Origin: an uncultured Collinsella sp.
GTDB lineage: Bacteria; Actinomycetota; Coriobacteriia; Coriobacteriales; Coriobacteriaceae
Direction: 5' to 3'
Length of the DNA: 20,315 nt
NCBI GenBank assembly: GCA_902492935.1
Contig: CABUNJ010000035.1
Span: forward strand, 1-20,315
Part shown: positions 6,472-13,126 of the stretch, piece after piece
Layout: each line of letters begins with the position of its first letter
Numbering within the stretch: the stretch's first letter is position 1
The notes under the pieces: generated by a model
The model's input: only the letters and a program-made list of their open reading frames with translations
Told to the model about the DNA's origin: nothing
Database searches by the model: none
Made by a program: the position numbers and the translations under genes

Positions 6472-7794
6472 ATGCCTACCGATTCCATCCGTGATGCTGC
6501 GTTTTGCGATGTTTTGAACCGCGAGCTTGTCTGCGCGCTCGGTTGTACCGAGCCCATTGCCGTTGCCTATGCAGCAGCGCTGGCGAGCCAGACGCTCGGT
6601 TGCGATCCCGATCATATGGATGTTGCCTGCTCGGGCAATATCATCAAGAACGTTAAGAGCGTGACCGTGCCCAACTCGGGCGGTATGCACGGTATTGAAG
6701 CCGCGGCCGTGCTGGGTGCCGTGGGCGGCGACGCCAAGAGCGCGCTCGAGGTGCTCGAGAGCGTTGACGATGAAGACCGTGCTCGCGTGGCCGAGCTCCT
6801 CGCCGACGCCGGCTACTGCGATGTGTCGCTTGTCGAGGGTGTGCCCAACCTCTACATCAAGGTGACTGCGACGGCCGGGGGCCATACCGCGGTCGTCGAG
6901 ATTACCGACCACCACACCAATGTCACGTGCCATACCCTCGACGGTATTCCGGTGTGCGGCAAGTCGGCGGGGGAGTGTGCCGCCTGCGCCGAGCGCGTCG
7001 TGGCCGAGCGGGCGGCAGATAGCGCCGACACGCCCATGTCGATTGAGACCATCATCGACTTTATCGAGGACGGTGACATTGAGGACGCCCGCGCTGTCGT
7101 TGAGCGTCAGATTGAGCTGAATGGCGCAATCAGTGCCGAGGGCCTTGCGCACGCTTGGGGCGCCGAGGTGGGTCGTACGCTGCTGGGTGCTCGTGCCGAT
7201 GACGTCGCCTGCCGTGCCCGTGCCCGTGCGGCCGCCGGGTCCGACGCCCGCATGAACGGCTGTGCGCTGCCGGTCGCCATTGTGTGCGGCTCGGGCAACC
7301 AGGGCATCACCTGTGCGCTGCCCGTTATGGAGTATGCCGACTACCTGCGTTGCGACCACGAGCGCCTGGTGCGCGCCGTGATGCTGTCTGATCTTATTGC
7401 CGTGCATATCAAGAGCTATATTGGTGCGCTCTCGGCGTTTTGCGGTGCTATTTGCGCTGCGTGCGGTGCCGGCGCGGCGATTACCTGGCTGTGCGGTGGC
7501 ACGCGCGAGCAGATCGGCGCGACGGTCTCCAATACGCTCGGTAACGTGGGCGGCATCGTGTGCGATGGCGCCAAGGCAAGCTGCGCCGCCAAGATTTCCG
7601 CTGCCGTTGATGCGGCGATTCTGGGCCACGATATGGCCATGCAGGGCCGCGGCTTCCGTGCCGGAGAGGGCCTGATTCAGGATACGGTGGAAGAGACGAT
7701 CGCCAGCATGGGCTATGTGGGCCGCGTTGGCATGAAGGATACCGACGTCGAGATCCTCAACATCATGATCGGCAAGACCATCGTCGACTGCTAG
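6472..7794 (+). CDS. cyuA: L-cysteine desulfidase (CyuA / UPF0597 family)
   Basis: A 440-residue member of the family of CyuA (YhaM) and archaeal L-cysteine desulfidase, which breaks cysteine into pyruvate, ammonia and sulfide using a [4Fe-4S] cluster and is related to iron-sulfur L-serine dehydratases. C25 in ALGCTEPIA, C272 in VCGSGNQG and the cluster C324, C328 and C331 in FCGAICAACGAG are the likely ligands or family-conserved cysteines. SGNIIKNVKSV is also typical. The ATG follows AGGAG by about seven bases. The family is sometimes labelled L-serine ammonia-lyase, so serine activity is possible. No cysteine transporter (CyuP) or regulator is adjacent. A TTTGAT-N8-ATCAAA inverted repeat near 6398-6417 may be an operator. 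Its antisense strand is fully open in one frame because of the broken neighbour. Confidence 0.88.
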   Translation: MPTDSIRDAAFCDVLNRELVCALGCTEPIAVAYAAALASQTLGCDPDHMDVACSGNIIKNVKSVTVPNSGGMHGIEAAAVLGAVGGDAKSALEVLESVDDEDRARVAELLADAGYCDVSLVEGVPNLYIKVTATAGGHTAVVEITDHHTNVTCHTLDGIPVCGKSAGECAACAERVVAERAADSADTPMSIETIIDFIEDGDIEDARAVVERQIELNGAISAEGLAHAWGAEVGRTLLGARADDVACRARARAAAGSDARMNGCALPVAIVCGSGNQGITCALPVMEYADYLRCDHERLVRAVMLSDLIAVHIKSYIGALSAFCGAICAACGAGAAITWLCGGTREQIGATVSNTLGNVGGIVCDGAKASCAAKISAAVDAAILGHDMAMQGRGFRAGEGLIQDTVEETIASMGYVGRVGMKDTDVEILNIMIGKTIVDC

Positions 7795-7799
7795 GGGCT

Positions 7800-7817
7800 C
7801 TGGGGCACTGCATCTTG
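7800..7817. repeat. 18-bp near-repeat just after a stop codon (copy 1)
   Basis: Starts five bases after the cyuA stop. It matches 16 of 18 bases with 17558-17575, which starts four bases after the stop of the DeoR-type remnant. The shared core is CTGGGGCA and GCATCTTG. It may be part of a dispersed intergenic repeat. Confidence 0.4.
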
Positions 7818-7869
7818 TTGTTGAAACTATCGCGCTTGTGGCCGTAAAGCACCTGCCTGCATTGCGGAC

Positions 7870-8331
7870 AGCGAGGATCTCGCGGTATGTCACCAGGTCG
7901 TTCTCGCGCTTGATGCGCTCGAGGACGGTTGCGACAACAAGCGCCGCTATCGCCGGCAGGAACGTCGCAGCCGCGGCGACGCCGGCGCCCCAGGTGCCCT
8001 CCATCCAGTTAAACGCCGGCGACAGTATCAGCGCGAACGCCACCGCCGGCAACGCGAGCATCAGCACGGCCAGCCATAGCATCCGCGTTCCCATGCGCTT
8101 GCGATCTCTTTCGACTGCCTCTTCCATAACGGTCACGTCTCCCTTCACGAGCGTGTCTATGGAGGTGTCGAATAGGATGCTCAGCATGAGCAGACTCTGG
8201 ACGTCCGGATACGTCTTGTCCCGCTCCCAGTTCGAGATCGTCTGACGCGACACGTAGAGTTTCTCGGCGAGCTGTTCTTGGGAGAGCCCCATCGCCTCGC
8301 GCCGCGTCTTGATCTGGTTGCTGATGTCCAT
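7870..8331 (-). pseudogene. HTH-membrane transcriptional regulator, 3' end lost
   Basis: The recognisable part is about 154 residues. An XRE-type helix-turn-helix spans residues 7-61 (GLSQEQLAEKLYVSRQTISN), two membrane helices lie at about 83-103 and 115-136, and LVTYREILA follows. Homology to the intact paralogue at 8982-9602 stops at position 7870. Beyond that there is no stop in frame, and the frame runs antisense through all of cyuA to 6451, which would give an improbable protein of over 620 residues. Other frames after 7870 hold stops within 20 to 40 codons, so a frameshift is also possible. The ATG at 8329-8331 follows GGGAGG by five bases, better than the upstream in-frame GTG. Its likely role was autoregulated control of the neighbouring membrane gene. 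Confidence 0.65.
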
Positions 8332-8425
8332 CGTCACCTCCCGGTCGTGAAGGAGCGTCCCGCGAACACGTAGGGTGCGCTATCGAATCTGTTGTACATC
8401 ATATGCGGCATGGCTTGCCGGGCGC

Positions 8426-8443
8426 TGCAAAAACTGTTTTGCA
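8426..8443. promoter_or_regulatory. operator-like inverted repeat upstream of the truncated regulator
   Basis: TGCAAAA-ACTG-TTTTGCA is a perfect 7-bp inverted repeat with a four-base centre, about 95 bp before the regulator start at 8331. It may be a regulator binding site. A similar but shorter GTGCAA-TT-TTGCAC lies at 10161-10174. Confidence 0.35.
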
Positions 8444-8527
8444 CGGGGTTTACCCGCATGATTGTTGCTGCGATGCGTGCCATCGCCGCGGGGAGATCTG
8501 GCTTGTGGAGGCTTGCGGGGCGATGGC

Positions 8528-8881
8528 TTAGCGATGCTGTCGAGCAATCGTCCAAGTGCGCAGGCCCATGGCGGCGTAGCCGATTGCGGTATAGGCAACC
8601 CCATGGAACGCAAGGTCCCGGCTGCCCTCGACCGCGAGGGGAAACAGGAGCGCGGATCCGATTCCGAGCGCCGCGGGTATCCAGAAGAGCGTCCTCGCGG
8701 AGTTCGCGGCGAGCAGGCCGAGGGCGATCGCAGTTACGGGGAGCACGAGGTAGATCAGCGTCATCATGGCGATCATGCCGGCATCGGATGGGACGACCCT
8801 CACCAGGAGGACGGGGATTGCCCAGCAGGCGCCAACGATTGCGATCAATGCGATGAGGGACGCGCGTACGGTGACGTTCAT
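8528..8881 (-). CDS. small four-helix membrane protein
   Basis: A 117-residue integral membrane protein of no recognised family. Hydrophobic segments lie at about residues 6-27, 35-59, 63-81 and 87-104, followed by a short basic tail (RTWTIARQHR). The ATG at 8879-8881 is chosen because AGGAGGT lies five bases upstream; a longer frame to 8953 adds residues translated from a hairpin region. It lies between two HTH-membrane regulators, all on the minus strand, with 197 bp to the truncated one downstream and 100 bp from the intact one upstream. That arrangement suggests a small cassette in which the regulators control this gene, but its activity is unknown. Confidence 0.75.
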   Translation of the reverse strand: MNVTVRASLIALIAIVGACWAIPVLLVRVVPSDAGMIAMMTLIYLVLPVTAIALGLLAANSARTLFWIPAALGIGSALLFPLAVEGSRDLAFHGVAYTAIGYAAMGLRTWTIARQHR

Positions 8882-8903
8882 GGGGCACCTCCTAACGGGA
8901 ATC

Positions 8904-8938
8904 GCCCCCATTCTGGCATACATCTTCAGAATGGGGGC
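8904..8938. terminator. hairpin between the intact HTH gene and the membrane-protein gene
   Basis: A perfect 12-bp stem, gcccccattctg (8904-8915) with cagaatgggggc (8927-8938), lies about 12 bases upstream of the AGGAGGT site of the membrane-protein gene. There is no T run on either strand, so it could be a processing or attenuation structure rather than a simple terminator. A smaller hairpin, CGGGT-GCGT-ACCCG, lies at 8963-8976. Confidence 0.55.
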
Positions 8939-8981
8939 TAAGGGGGATACCATTTCGGGGAACGGGTGCGTACCCGCGCTT

Positions 8982-9602
8982 TTAACTCAGCATCTTGGCG
9001 AGCATGCCGATGCCGACGCCCACCAGTCCGCCGGCGATGGCGCCGATGATGATCTGCACCGCGTTGCGCGTGCCCTTGACCCAAGGGTTCATCTCGCGCT
9101 CACGGCGCCCCTCGAGCGTGTCGCGATCGACCTGCTCGCCGCGGCTAAACGCCAACACCTCGCGGTACGTGACGAGGTCGTGCTGCTTCTTCATGCGTTC
9201 CATATACACGAACGCCACGAGCATCACGACGAGCGCCACGGCGGCAAACGCCGCGGTGGGCGCGATGTGCATGCCCCAGCCCCATTCGAACTGGAACGCC
9301 GCCCACGCGCTCAGCACCAAAAACACGACCGCGCTCACGACCGTGATTGTGGAGAGGGCGTTGTACTTCTTGACCGCTTCGTTCATTACCTGTGCCATGG
9401 TTTCCACATCTCCTTTGATGAGGGAGTCCACGGTCACCCCGAACACGTTGGAAAGCAGCAGCAGGCTCTGGACATCCGGATACGTACGGCCGCACTCCCA
9501 GTTGCTGATGGTCTGGCGCGACACGTAGATGCGCCCCGCCAGATCGTCTTGGGACAGTCCGAGCTCCGTGCGATGCTCCTTGATGTGCGAGCCCAGCTCC
9601 AT
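8982..9602 (-). CDS. HTH-domain membrane-linked transcriptional regulator
   Basis: A 206-residue protein with an XRE-type helix-turn-helix at residues 7-61 (GLSQDDLAGRIYVSRQTISN, then TYPDVQSLLLLSNVFGVTVDSLIKGDV). Membrane helices lie at about 83-103 and 112-134, and a third glycine-rich one at 180-201 (IIIGAIAGGLVGVGIG). Such proteins are thought to regulate transcription from the membrane, often of their own operon. The ATG at 9600-9602 follows AGGGAG by seven bases; the longer frame adds 16 residues without a site. It is clearly a paralogue of the broken gene at 7870-8331, sharing the HTH, KGDV and LVTYRE blocks. Two copies of a 21-bp motif lie upstream. Confidence 0.85.
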   Translation of the reverse strand: MELGSHIKEHRTELGLSQDDLAGRIYVSRQTISNWECGRTYPDVQSLLLLSNVFGVTVDSLIKGDVETMAQVMNEAVKKYNALSTITVVSAVVFLVLSAWAAFQFEWGWGMHIAPTAAFAAVALVVMLVAFVYMERMKKQHDLVTYREVLAFSRGEQVDRDTLEGRREREMNPWVKGTRNAVQIIIGAIAGGLVGVGIGMLAKMLS

Positions 9603-9674
9603 GCGTTTGCTCCCTAGAGGGTCGGGGTGACCCCTGTCGAGAGCCACCATGTCATTGACGCGAGCATCGTACCA

Positions 9675-9739
9675 TCAAAGGTCTTTATATTTGACCCCCA
9701 CGGGGCAAAATCGAGCTGTCAAATGGCTTTATATACGAC
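9675..9739. repeat. two direct copies of a 21-bp motif upstream of the HTH gene
   Basis: Positions 9675-9695 and 9719-9739 match at 17 of 21 bases, with shared cores TCAAA, CTTTATAT and GAC. The copies are 44 bp apart start to start, close to four helical turns, so they would face the same side of the DNA. They lie 73 to 137 bp upstream of the HTH start at 9602, where operators are expected. Confidence 0.5.
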
Positions 9740-9757
9740 ATCTAGCTGGGAAAAGAA

Positions 9758-9789
9758 CGGTCCCCAAAGGCGGATGCCTCCGGGGACCG
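9758..9789 (-). terminator. terminator downstream of the SPFH-RHH pair
   Basis: CGGTCCCC (9758-9765) pairs with GGGGACCG (9782-9789), with an inner AGGC-GGAT-GCCT stem across a two-base mismatch. On the minus strand it is followed by TTCTTTTCCC. It lies 160 bp beyond the stop of the ribbon-helix-helix gene. Confidence 0.7.
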
Positions 9790-9833
9790 GTTGGTGCGTA
9801 TAGAGGGGGCGAGCTTGCTTTGGGTTGGTGTTG

Positions 9834-9901
9834 GCCCCGCCGCTCGGCTCGACTTTGGAGCGGCGGGGCTCAGCTCTGCCTCGGCGCTGGCGAGGCAGAG
9901 C
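9834..9901. other. two adjacent perfect hairpins after the RHH gene
   Basis: GCCCCGCCGCTC (9834-9845) with GAGCGGCGGGGC (9858-9869) is a 12-bp stem. GCTCTGCCTCG (9873-9883) with CGAGGCAGAGC (9891-9901) is an 11-bp stem. Together with the terminator at 9758-9789 they make three hairpins in the 3' untranslated part of the SPFH-RHH transcript. Neither is followed by a T run, so protection of the RNA end or a structured 3' RNA is possible. Confidence 0.55.
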
Positions 9902-9948
9902 GCGGCTTTGCCCCGACGTCGGCAGCGGCCGAGCCCTGTCTTCCCGGC

Positions 9949-10140
9949 TTAGCCCTCTTCGCCTTTGGGCGTGCCCTTGAACGAGGGCTCTTTCTTTGGC
10001 AGCCTTCCCGCGCGTTTGAGGGCGTCTCGCAAGATCCATTCCACCTGACCGTTGGCGCTGCGCATCTCATCGTCCGCCCAGCGTTGGACGGCCTCCCAGA
10101 TAGCGGGGTCTATACGGAGTGGATACTGCTTGCGTGCCAT
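9949..10140 (-). CDS. ribbon-helix-helix (Arc-like) DNA-binding protein
   Basis: A 63-residue protein. The strand PLRIDPAIWEAVQRWA is followed by two helices (DEMRSANGQVEWILRDALKRAG), the layout of Arc/MetJ ribbon-helix-helix proteins, then a lysine-rich tail. These bind DNA as dimers through the paired strands and often act as repressors or antitoxins. The ATG at 10138-10140 follows AGAAGG by six bases. It lies 64 bp downstream of the SPFH gene on the same strand and probably shares its transcript. I recall small Arc-like proteins next to SPFH genes in other Actinomycetota, which makes a functional pair likely. No toxin gene is present, so an antitoxin role is not supported here. Confidence 0.8.
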   Translation of the reverse strand: MARKQYPLRIDPAIWEAVQRWADDEMRSANGQVEWILRDALKRAGRLPKKEPSFKGTPKGEEG

Positions 10141-10160
10141 GACGTGCCTTCTTGTCGAAT

Positions 10161-10174
10161 GTGCAATTTTGCAC
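10161..10174. promoter_or_regulatory. inverted repeat in the SPFH-RHH gap
   Basis: GTGCAA-TT-TTGCAC lies in the 64-bp gap, 20 bp before the RHH start codon. It could be an operator for the RHH protein or a small RNA hairpin. Function is not shown. Confidence 0.3.
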
Positions 10175-10204
10175 CCGTCCCCAAATTACTCATTGGTGTT
10201 GGGG

Positions 10205-11224
10205 TTAGTACAGCGAGCCTGCGTTGAGCACCGGGTGCGCCTCGGATTCACCGCAGAGCACCACCATGAGGTTGCTGGCCATCTGCGCCTTGCGCTCGTC
10301 GTCGAGCTCGATGGTGCCGCCGGCAGCCATCTCCTTCACGGCCATGTCGACCATGGAGACCGCGCCCTCGACGATCTTCTTGCGTGCGGCGATGACGGCC
10401 TCCGCCTGCTGGCGGCGCAGCATCGCCTGGGCGATCTCGGGGGAGTAGGCAAGATGGGTGAGGCGGGCGTCGTCGACCTCCACGCCGGCGGGTGCCAGGC
10501 GCATCGCGAGCTCGCGGCGCAGGGCTTCGGAGACCTCTTCCACATTGGCGCGCAGCGTGATGGCGCCGGCGGCATCGGACTCGTCCTCCAGGTGGTCGTA
10601 GGCGTACACGCTCGCCACGTGGCGCAGCGCCGTCTCGGCCTGCATGGCGACATAGCTCTGGTAGTCGTCGACGTCGAAGAGCGCCTTGGCGGTATCGGCG
10701 ACGTGCCACACCACGACGGTTGCGATCTCGATGGGGTTGCCCATTTTGTCGTTGACCTTCAGGCGCTCGCCATTCAGGGTGCGCACGCGGGTGGAGATAG
10801 TGGTGGGGTTGCCCTTGGCGGCCTTCTGCGCCGCGGCCTTGGCGGCCTTGGAATCGCTCATCTCGAGCTCGATCATCTCGCCGATCCCGGCCGATCCGCC
10901 CATGCTCTTGCTAAAGAACGGGTTGGCCCAGAAGAAGCCCTCGTCGCGGACGGTGCCCACGTACTTGCCGAACAGGATGCACACGCGCGCCTGGCCGGGC
11001 TGCAGCGAGAAGAATCCGTTGAGTGGGATGAACCACAGGCAAAACGCGAGGATGCTGAGGCCGAGCCCCCATCCGTAGACTGCGGGCGCGTCGACGCCGT
11101 CGGGCGTGCTCGCGAGCCCGATGGTGCTCCAGATAAAGAGGCCGATGATGGCGATGAGCGCCACCGCCACGGCGACGAGCATGCCGTAGCCCGACTTGGC
11201 CTTGAGTTGCTTTTCCACGCTCAT
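10205..11224 (-). CDS. SPFH (band 7 / prohibitin-like) membrane protein
   Basis: A 339-residue membrane-anchored protein. Two hydrophobic segments at about residues 13-36 and 50-70 are followed by FFSLQPGQARVCILFGKYVGTVRDEGFFWANPF, the start of an SPFH domain that runs to about residue 260 and includes LKVNDKMGNPIEIATVVVWHV. A helical region with RREL, AEAVIAARKKIVEGAV and VKEMAAGGTIELDDERKA follows, typical of oligomer-forming flotillin or prohibitin-type proteins. These assemble into rings that organise membrane patches or regulate proteases; no specific partner can be named. The ATG at 11222-11224 follows GAAAGGA by seven bases. It is divergent from the MFS gene and probably cotranscribed with the downstream RHH gene. 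Confidence 0.9.
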   Translation of the reverse strand: MSVEKQLKAKSGYGMLVAVAVALIAIIGLFIWSTIGLASTPDGVDAPAVYGWGLGLSILAFCLWFIPLNGFFSLQPGQARVCILFGKYVGTVRDEGFFWANPFFSKSMGGSAGIGEMIELEMSDSKAAKAAAQKAAKGNPTTISTRVRTLNGERLKVNDKMGNPIEIATVVVWHVADTAKALFDVDDYQSYVAMQAETALRHVASVYAYDHLEDESDAAGAITLRANVEEVSEALRRELAMRLAPAGVEVDDARLTHLAYSPEIAQAMLRRQQAEAVIAARKKIVEGAVSMVDMAVKEMAAGGTIELDDERKAQMASNLMVVLCGESEAHPVLNAGSLY

Positions 11225-11337
11225 TGTGAGTTCCTTTCACGACTGCGCCGGCGTTTGCGTGACGTCCCCGGCGCCGCGCTCCAGATTGCGATGGGGAGGA
11301 GGCGAGTCCCCGAGCAGTCCGTGCGACTGCTGATTGC

Positions 11338-11366
11338 ATTGTGATATCACATTGAGACCAAGTCAA
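11338..11366 (-). promoter_or_regulatory. predicted SPFH promoter overlapped by a 12-bp palindrome
   Basis: On the minus strand TTGACT (11361-11366) and CACAAT (11338-11343) are 17 bp apart. The perfect palindrome TGTGATATCACA at 11340-11351 overlaps the -10 box and spacer, so a dimer bound there should block the promoter. The -10 match is only moderate. Confidence 0.45.
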
Positions 11367-11442
11367 GGAGAATCGGATGCCGTCTCTCATGGCATAAGTG
11401 GTTCGGGGCGCCCGGCATCTACGCTCCGTAGAGGTCTTCCTG

Positions 11443-11471
11443 TTGCATCTTGGCTCGCAAGTCCCTATAAT
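11443..11471 (+). promoter_or_regulatory. strong promoter of the MFS efflux gene
   Basis: TTGCAT (11443-11448) and a consensus TATAAT (11466-11471) are 17 bp apart, the best promoter match in the window. Transcription should begin near 11478, leaving a leader of about 140 nt before the MFS start. Confidence 0.75.
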
Positions 11472-11525
11472 AGTTCCACTCACGGCTGAAGGTTTACCTC
11501 TAGATTTGGAAAGGGGAGCTGCACC

Positions 11526-11555
11526 ATGCTTGCTTCCATGAGGATTTGGCTCTAG
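11526..11555 (+). CDS. putative leader peptide MLASMRIWL
   Basis: A nine-codon ORF with an ATG at 11526-11528 and TAG at 11553-11555, preceded by GGAAAGGGG (11508-11516) at nine bases. It lies between a strong promoter and a Mef-like efflux gene. The peptide shares M-x-ASMR-x with the leader I recall for streptococcal mef (MTASMRLR) and resembles the MRLR type of erm leaders, in which a macrolide-bound ribosome stalls. The last motif residue here is Trp rather than Arg, so stalling may differ in drug range or not occur. The likeness is short and could be chance, but position and gene context fit. Confidence 0.6.
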   Translation: MLASMRIWL

Positions 11556-11558
11556 CCA

Positions 11559-11602
11559 CGGTCGCGTGAGCGACCGGTACTTCGCTGCATACCACCGATC
11601 GC
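11559..11602 (+). promoter_or_regulatory. mutually exclusive hairpins between leader peptide and MFS gene
   Basis: CGGTCGC (11559-11565) pairs with GCGACCG (11570-11576) across a GTGA loop, starting four bases after the leader stop. The right arm, as GCGACCGGT (11570-11578), can instead pair with ACCGATCGC (11594-11602) with one mismatch, just upstream of the AAAGGA ribosome binding site at 11606-11611. A ribosome stalled on the leader would block the first stem and favour the second. There is no T run, so control would more likely be translational. Confidence 0.4.
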
Positions 11603-11618
11603 ATCAAAGGATTATTCC

Positions 11619-12869
11619 ATGACACAACCGAATCCCTGCGCTTCTTGGAAGCGCTCGCTCGCCATCGTCTGGATCGGCGAGTTCTTCTCCGTGCTCACGA
11701 GCTCCATTCTGCAGATGGGTCTCATCTGGCACGTCACCCTCACCACCGGCTCCGCGAGCGCCCTGTCGTTCGTGAGCCTGGCGGCCTTCTTGCCCATGGC
11801 GCTCCTCGGCGCCTTCGCGGGCACCATCGTGGACCGCACGTCCATCAAGCGTCTCATGATCGGCGCCGATCTCTTCATTGCGGCCGTGAGCCTCACGCTT
11901 GTCTTCGGCTCGCTTCGGGGCGACCTTTCTGTCGCCGTTGTGGCGGCGGTGCTGTTCGTCCGTGCGCTGGGCAGCACGCTCCATACGCCCGCCTTCAACG
12001 CGCTCACACCGCTCATCGCCCCGCCCGAGGTGCTCGGCAAGCTGGCGGGCATGCTGCAGTTCATGCAGTCGGGTAGCTATATCATCGGCAACGCCATCGC
12101 CGCGGCGGTCTACCCGGCGTTTGGTCTGACTTTCATGATCGCGCTCGATGTCGCCGGGGCGGTGCTCGCGAGCATCGCGGTGGCGACCTCCGGCATCAAG
12201 ACGCCGGCGCCCGAGCGCCATACGCCCGAGGAGAACGCCGAGGCGTCGCACCGCGCGGTGCGGGCCTTCCTATTGGAGACGGCCAACGGGTACCGCGAGC
12301 TCAAACGCCATCACGGTCTGTTCGCCATGCTCTGGATCGGCTTCGCCTTCTCGGTCCTGTTCTCGCCCATATCCGCGCTGTTCCCGCTCATGGTGTTCGA
12401 CCATTTTGGGGGCACCACTACGCAGTCGGCTATCGCGGAGATCGCGTTCTCGGTCGGCATGATCGCGGCGAGCGGCTGGATCGGGGCGACGGGTGGCCTT
12501 AAGAACCGCGCTCTTTCGTGCACGCTGGCCATCGGCCTCTTCGGAGCGGGCACGCTCGCGGGCGGCCTCGTGCCCCCTTCCGCGCTCGTTGTGTTTCTGG
12601 GGCTTACGTTCGCGATGGGGGTCTCGAGTCCGCTGTACAGCGCGCCGCAGATGGCGCTCATGCAGGAGCGCGTCGATCCCGAGTGCATGGGCCGCGTCTT
12701 CGGTCTGTACGGAGCGGTCTGCAGCTGGGCTATGCCCGTGGGGCTCGTCGCATCGACCTTGTTCGCGGACGCCATCGGCGTAAGCGCGTGCTTCGTGCTC
12801 ATCGGTGCTGCAATGGTGATCCTAGCAGGCATCACCTGGGCGATCCCGAGCATCCGCAAGATTGGGTAG
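11619..12869 (+). CDS. MFS efflux transporter, Mef (macrolide efflux)-like
   Basis: A 416-residue, probably 12-helix drug:proton antiporter of the major facilitator superfamily. It resembles streptococcal Mef(A)/Mef(E) in order and wording. TSSILQM occurs near residue 28, the cytoplasmic loop motif VDRTSIKRLMIGADL at 71-85, LHTPAFNALTPL at 121-132, LFPLMVFDHFGGT at 254-266 and GRVFGLYG at 348-355, followed by a MPVGL-type segment and LFADAIGV, and the end is IRKIG. The length is close to Mef (about 405). AAAGGA precedes the ATG by seven bases. No msr(D)/mel-type ABC-F gene follows, unlike the streptococcal element. Codon use matches the neighbours, so recent transfer is not evident. Drug specificity cannot be read from sequence; the leader peptide supports macrolide-type induction. 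Confidence 0.85.
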   Translation: MTQPNPCASWKRSLAIVWIGEFFSVLTSSILQMGLIWHVTLTTGSASALSFVSLAAFLPMALLGAFAGTIVDRTSIKRLMIGADLFIAAVSLTLVFGSLRGDLSVAVVAAVLFVRALGSTLHTPAFNALTPLIAPPEVLGKLAGMLQFMQSGSYIIGNAIAAAVYPAFGLTFMIALDVAGAVLASIAVATSGIKTPAPERHTPEENAEASHRAVRAFLLETANGYRELKRHHGLFAMLWIGFAFSVLFSPISALFPLMVFDHFGGTTTQSAIAEIAFSVGMIAASGWIGATGGLKNRALSCTLAIGLFGAGTLAGGLVPPSALVVFLGLTFAMGVSSPLYSAPQMALMQERVDPECMGRVFGLYGAVCSWAMPVGLVASTLFADAIGVSACFVLIGAAMVILAGITWAIPSIRKIG

Positions 12870-12923
12870 CGCTCTGGCGGAGTGCGTTTCGTTTCGGACG
12901 GCTCGTAGGGTCGCTGCGACGTG

Positions 12924-12974
12924 AAGGGTGGTCGACGGTGCGCCTGCGAGGGCGCCGTCGACCACCCTTTTGTT
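12924..12974 (+). terminator. rho-independent terminator of the MFS gene
   Basis: A perfect 15-bp stem, aagggtggtcgacgg (12924-12938) with ccgtcgaccaccctt (12955-12969), extended inward by GC pairs with a bulge, is followed by TTTGTTT. Confidence 0.9.
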
Positions 12975-12985
12975 TAATTCGTCTG

Positions 12986-13017
12986 GCCCGGCGCCGATCA
13001 TCATCTGTTCGCCGGGC
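12986..13017 (+). other. hairpin in the leader of the frameshifted membrane gene
   Basis: GCCCGGCG (12986-12993) pairs perfectly with CGCCGGGC (13010-13017), about 110 bp before the next start codon. There is no T run. No clear promoter was found between here and 13127. Confidence 0.4.
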
Positions 13018-13126
13018 GATTGCGATGCCGCCGCTTGCCGATACGCGGCTCCTTACGTTGTGCGCATCCCATCGTTCTGGCAGCGTTTCCTGCAGTTAAT
13101 CTCCAGAGCTCGAGGCGGTGGCCCCT

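Noticed and set aside
8334..8483. 49-residue minus-strand ORF whose stop overlaps the ribosome binding site of the truncated regulator
   Set aside because: The overlap looks like translational coupling, but the start codon has no ribosome binding site and the composition is not convincing.
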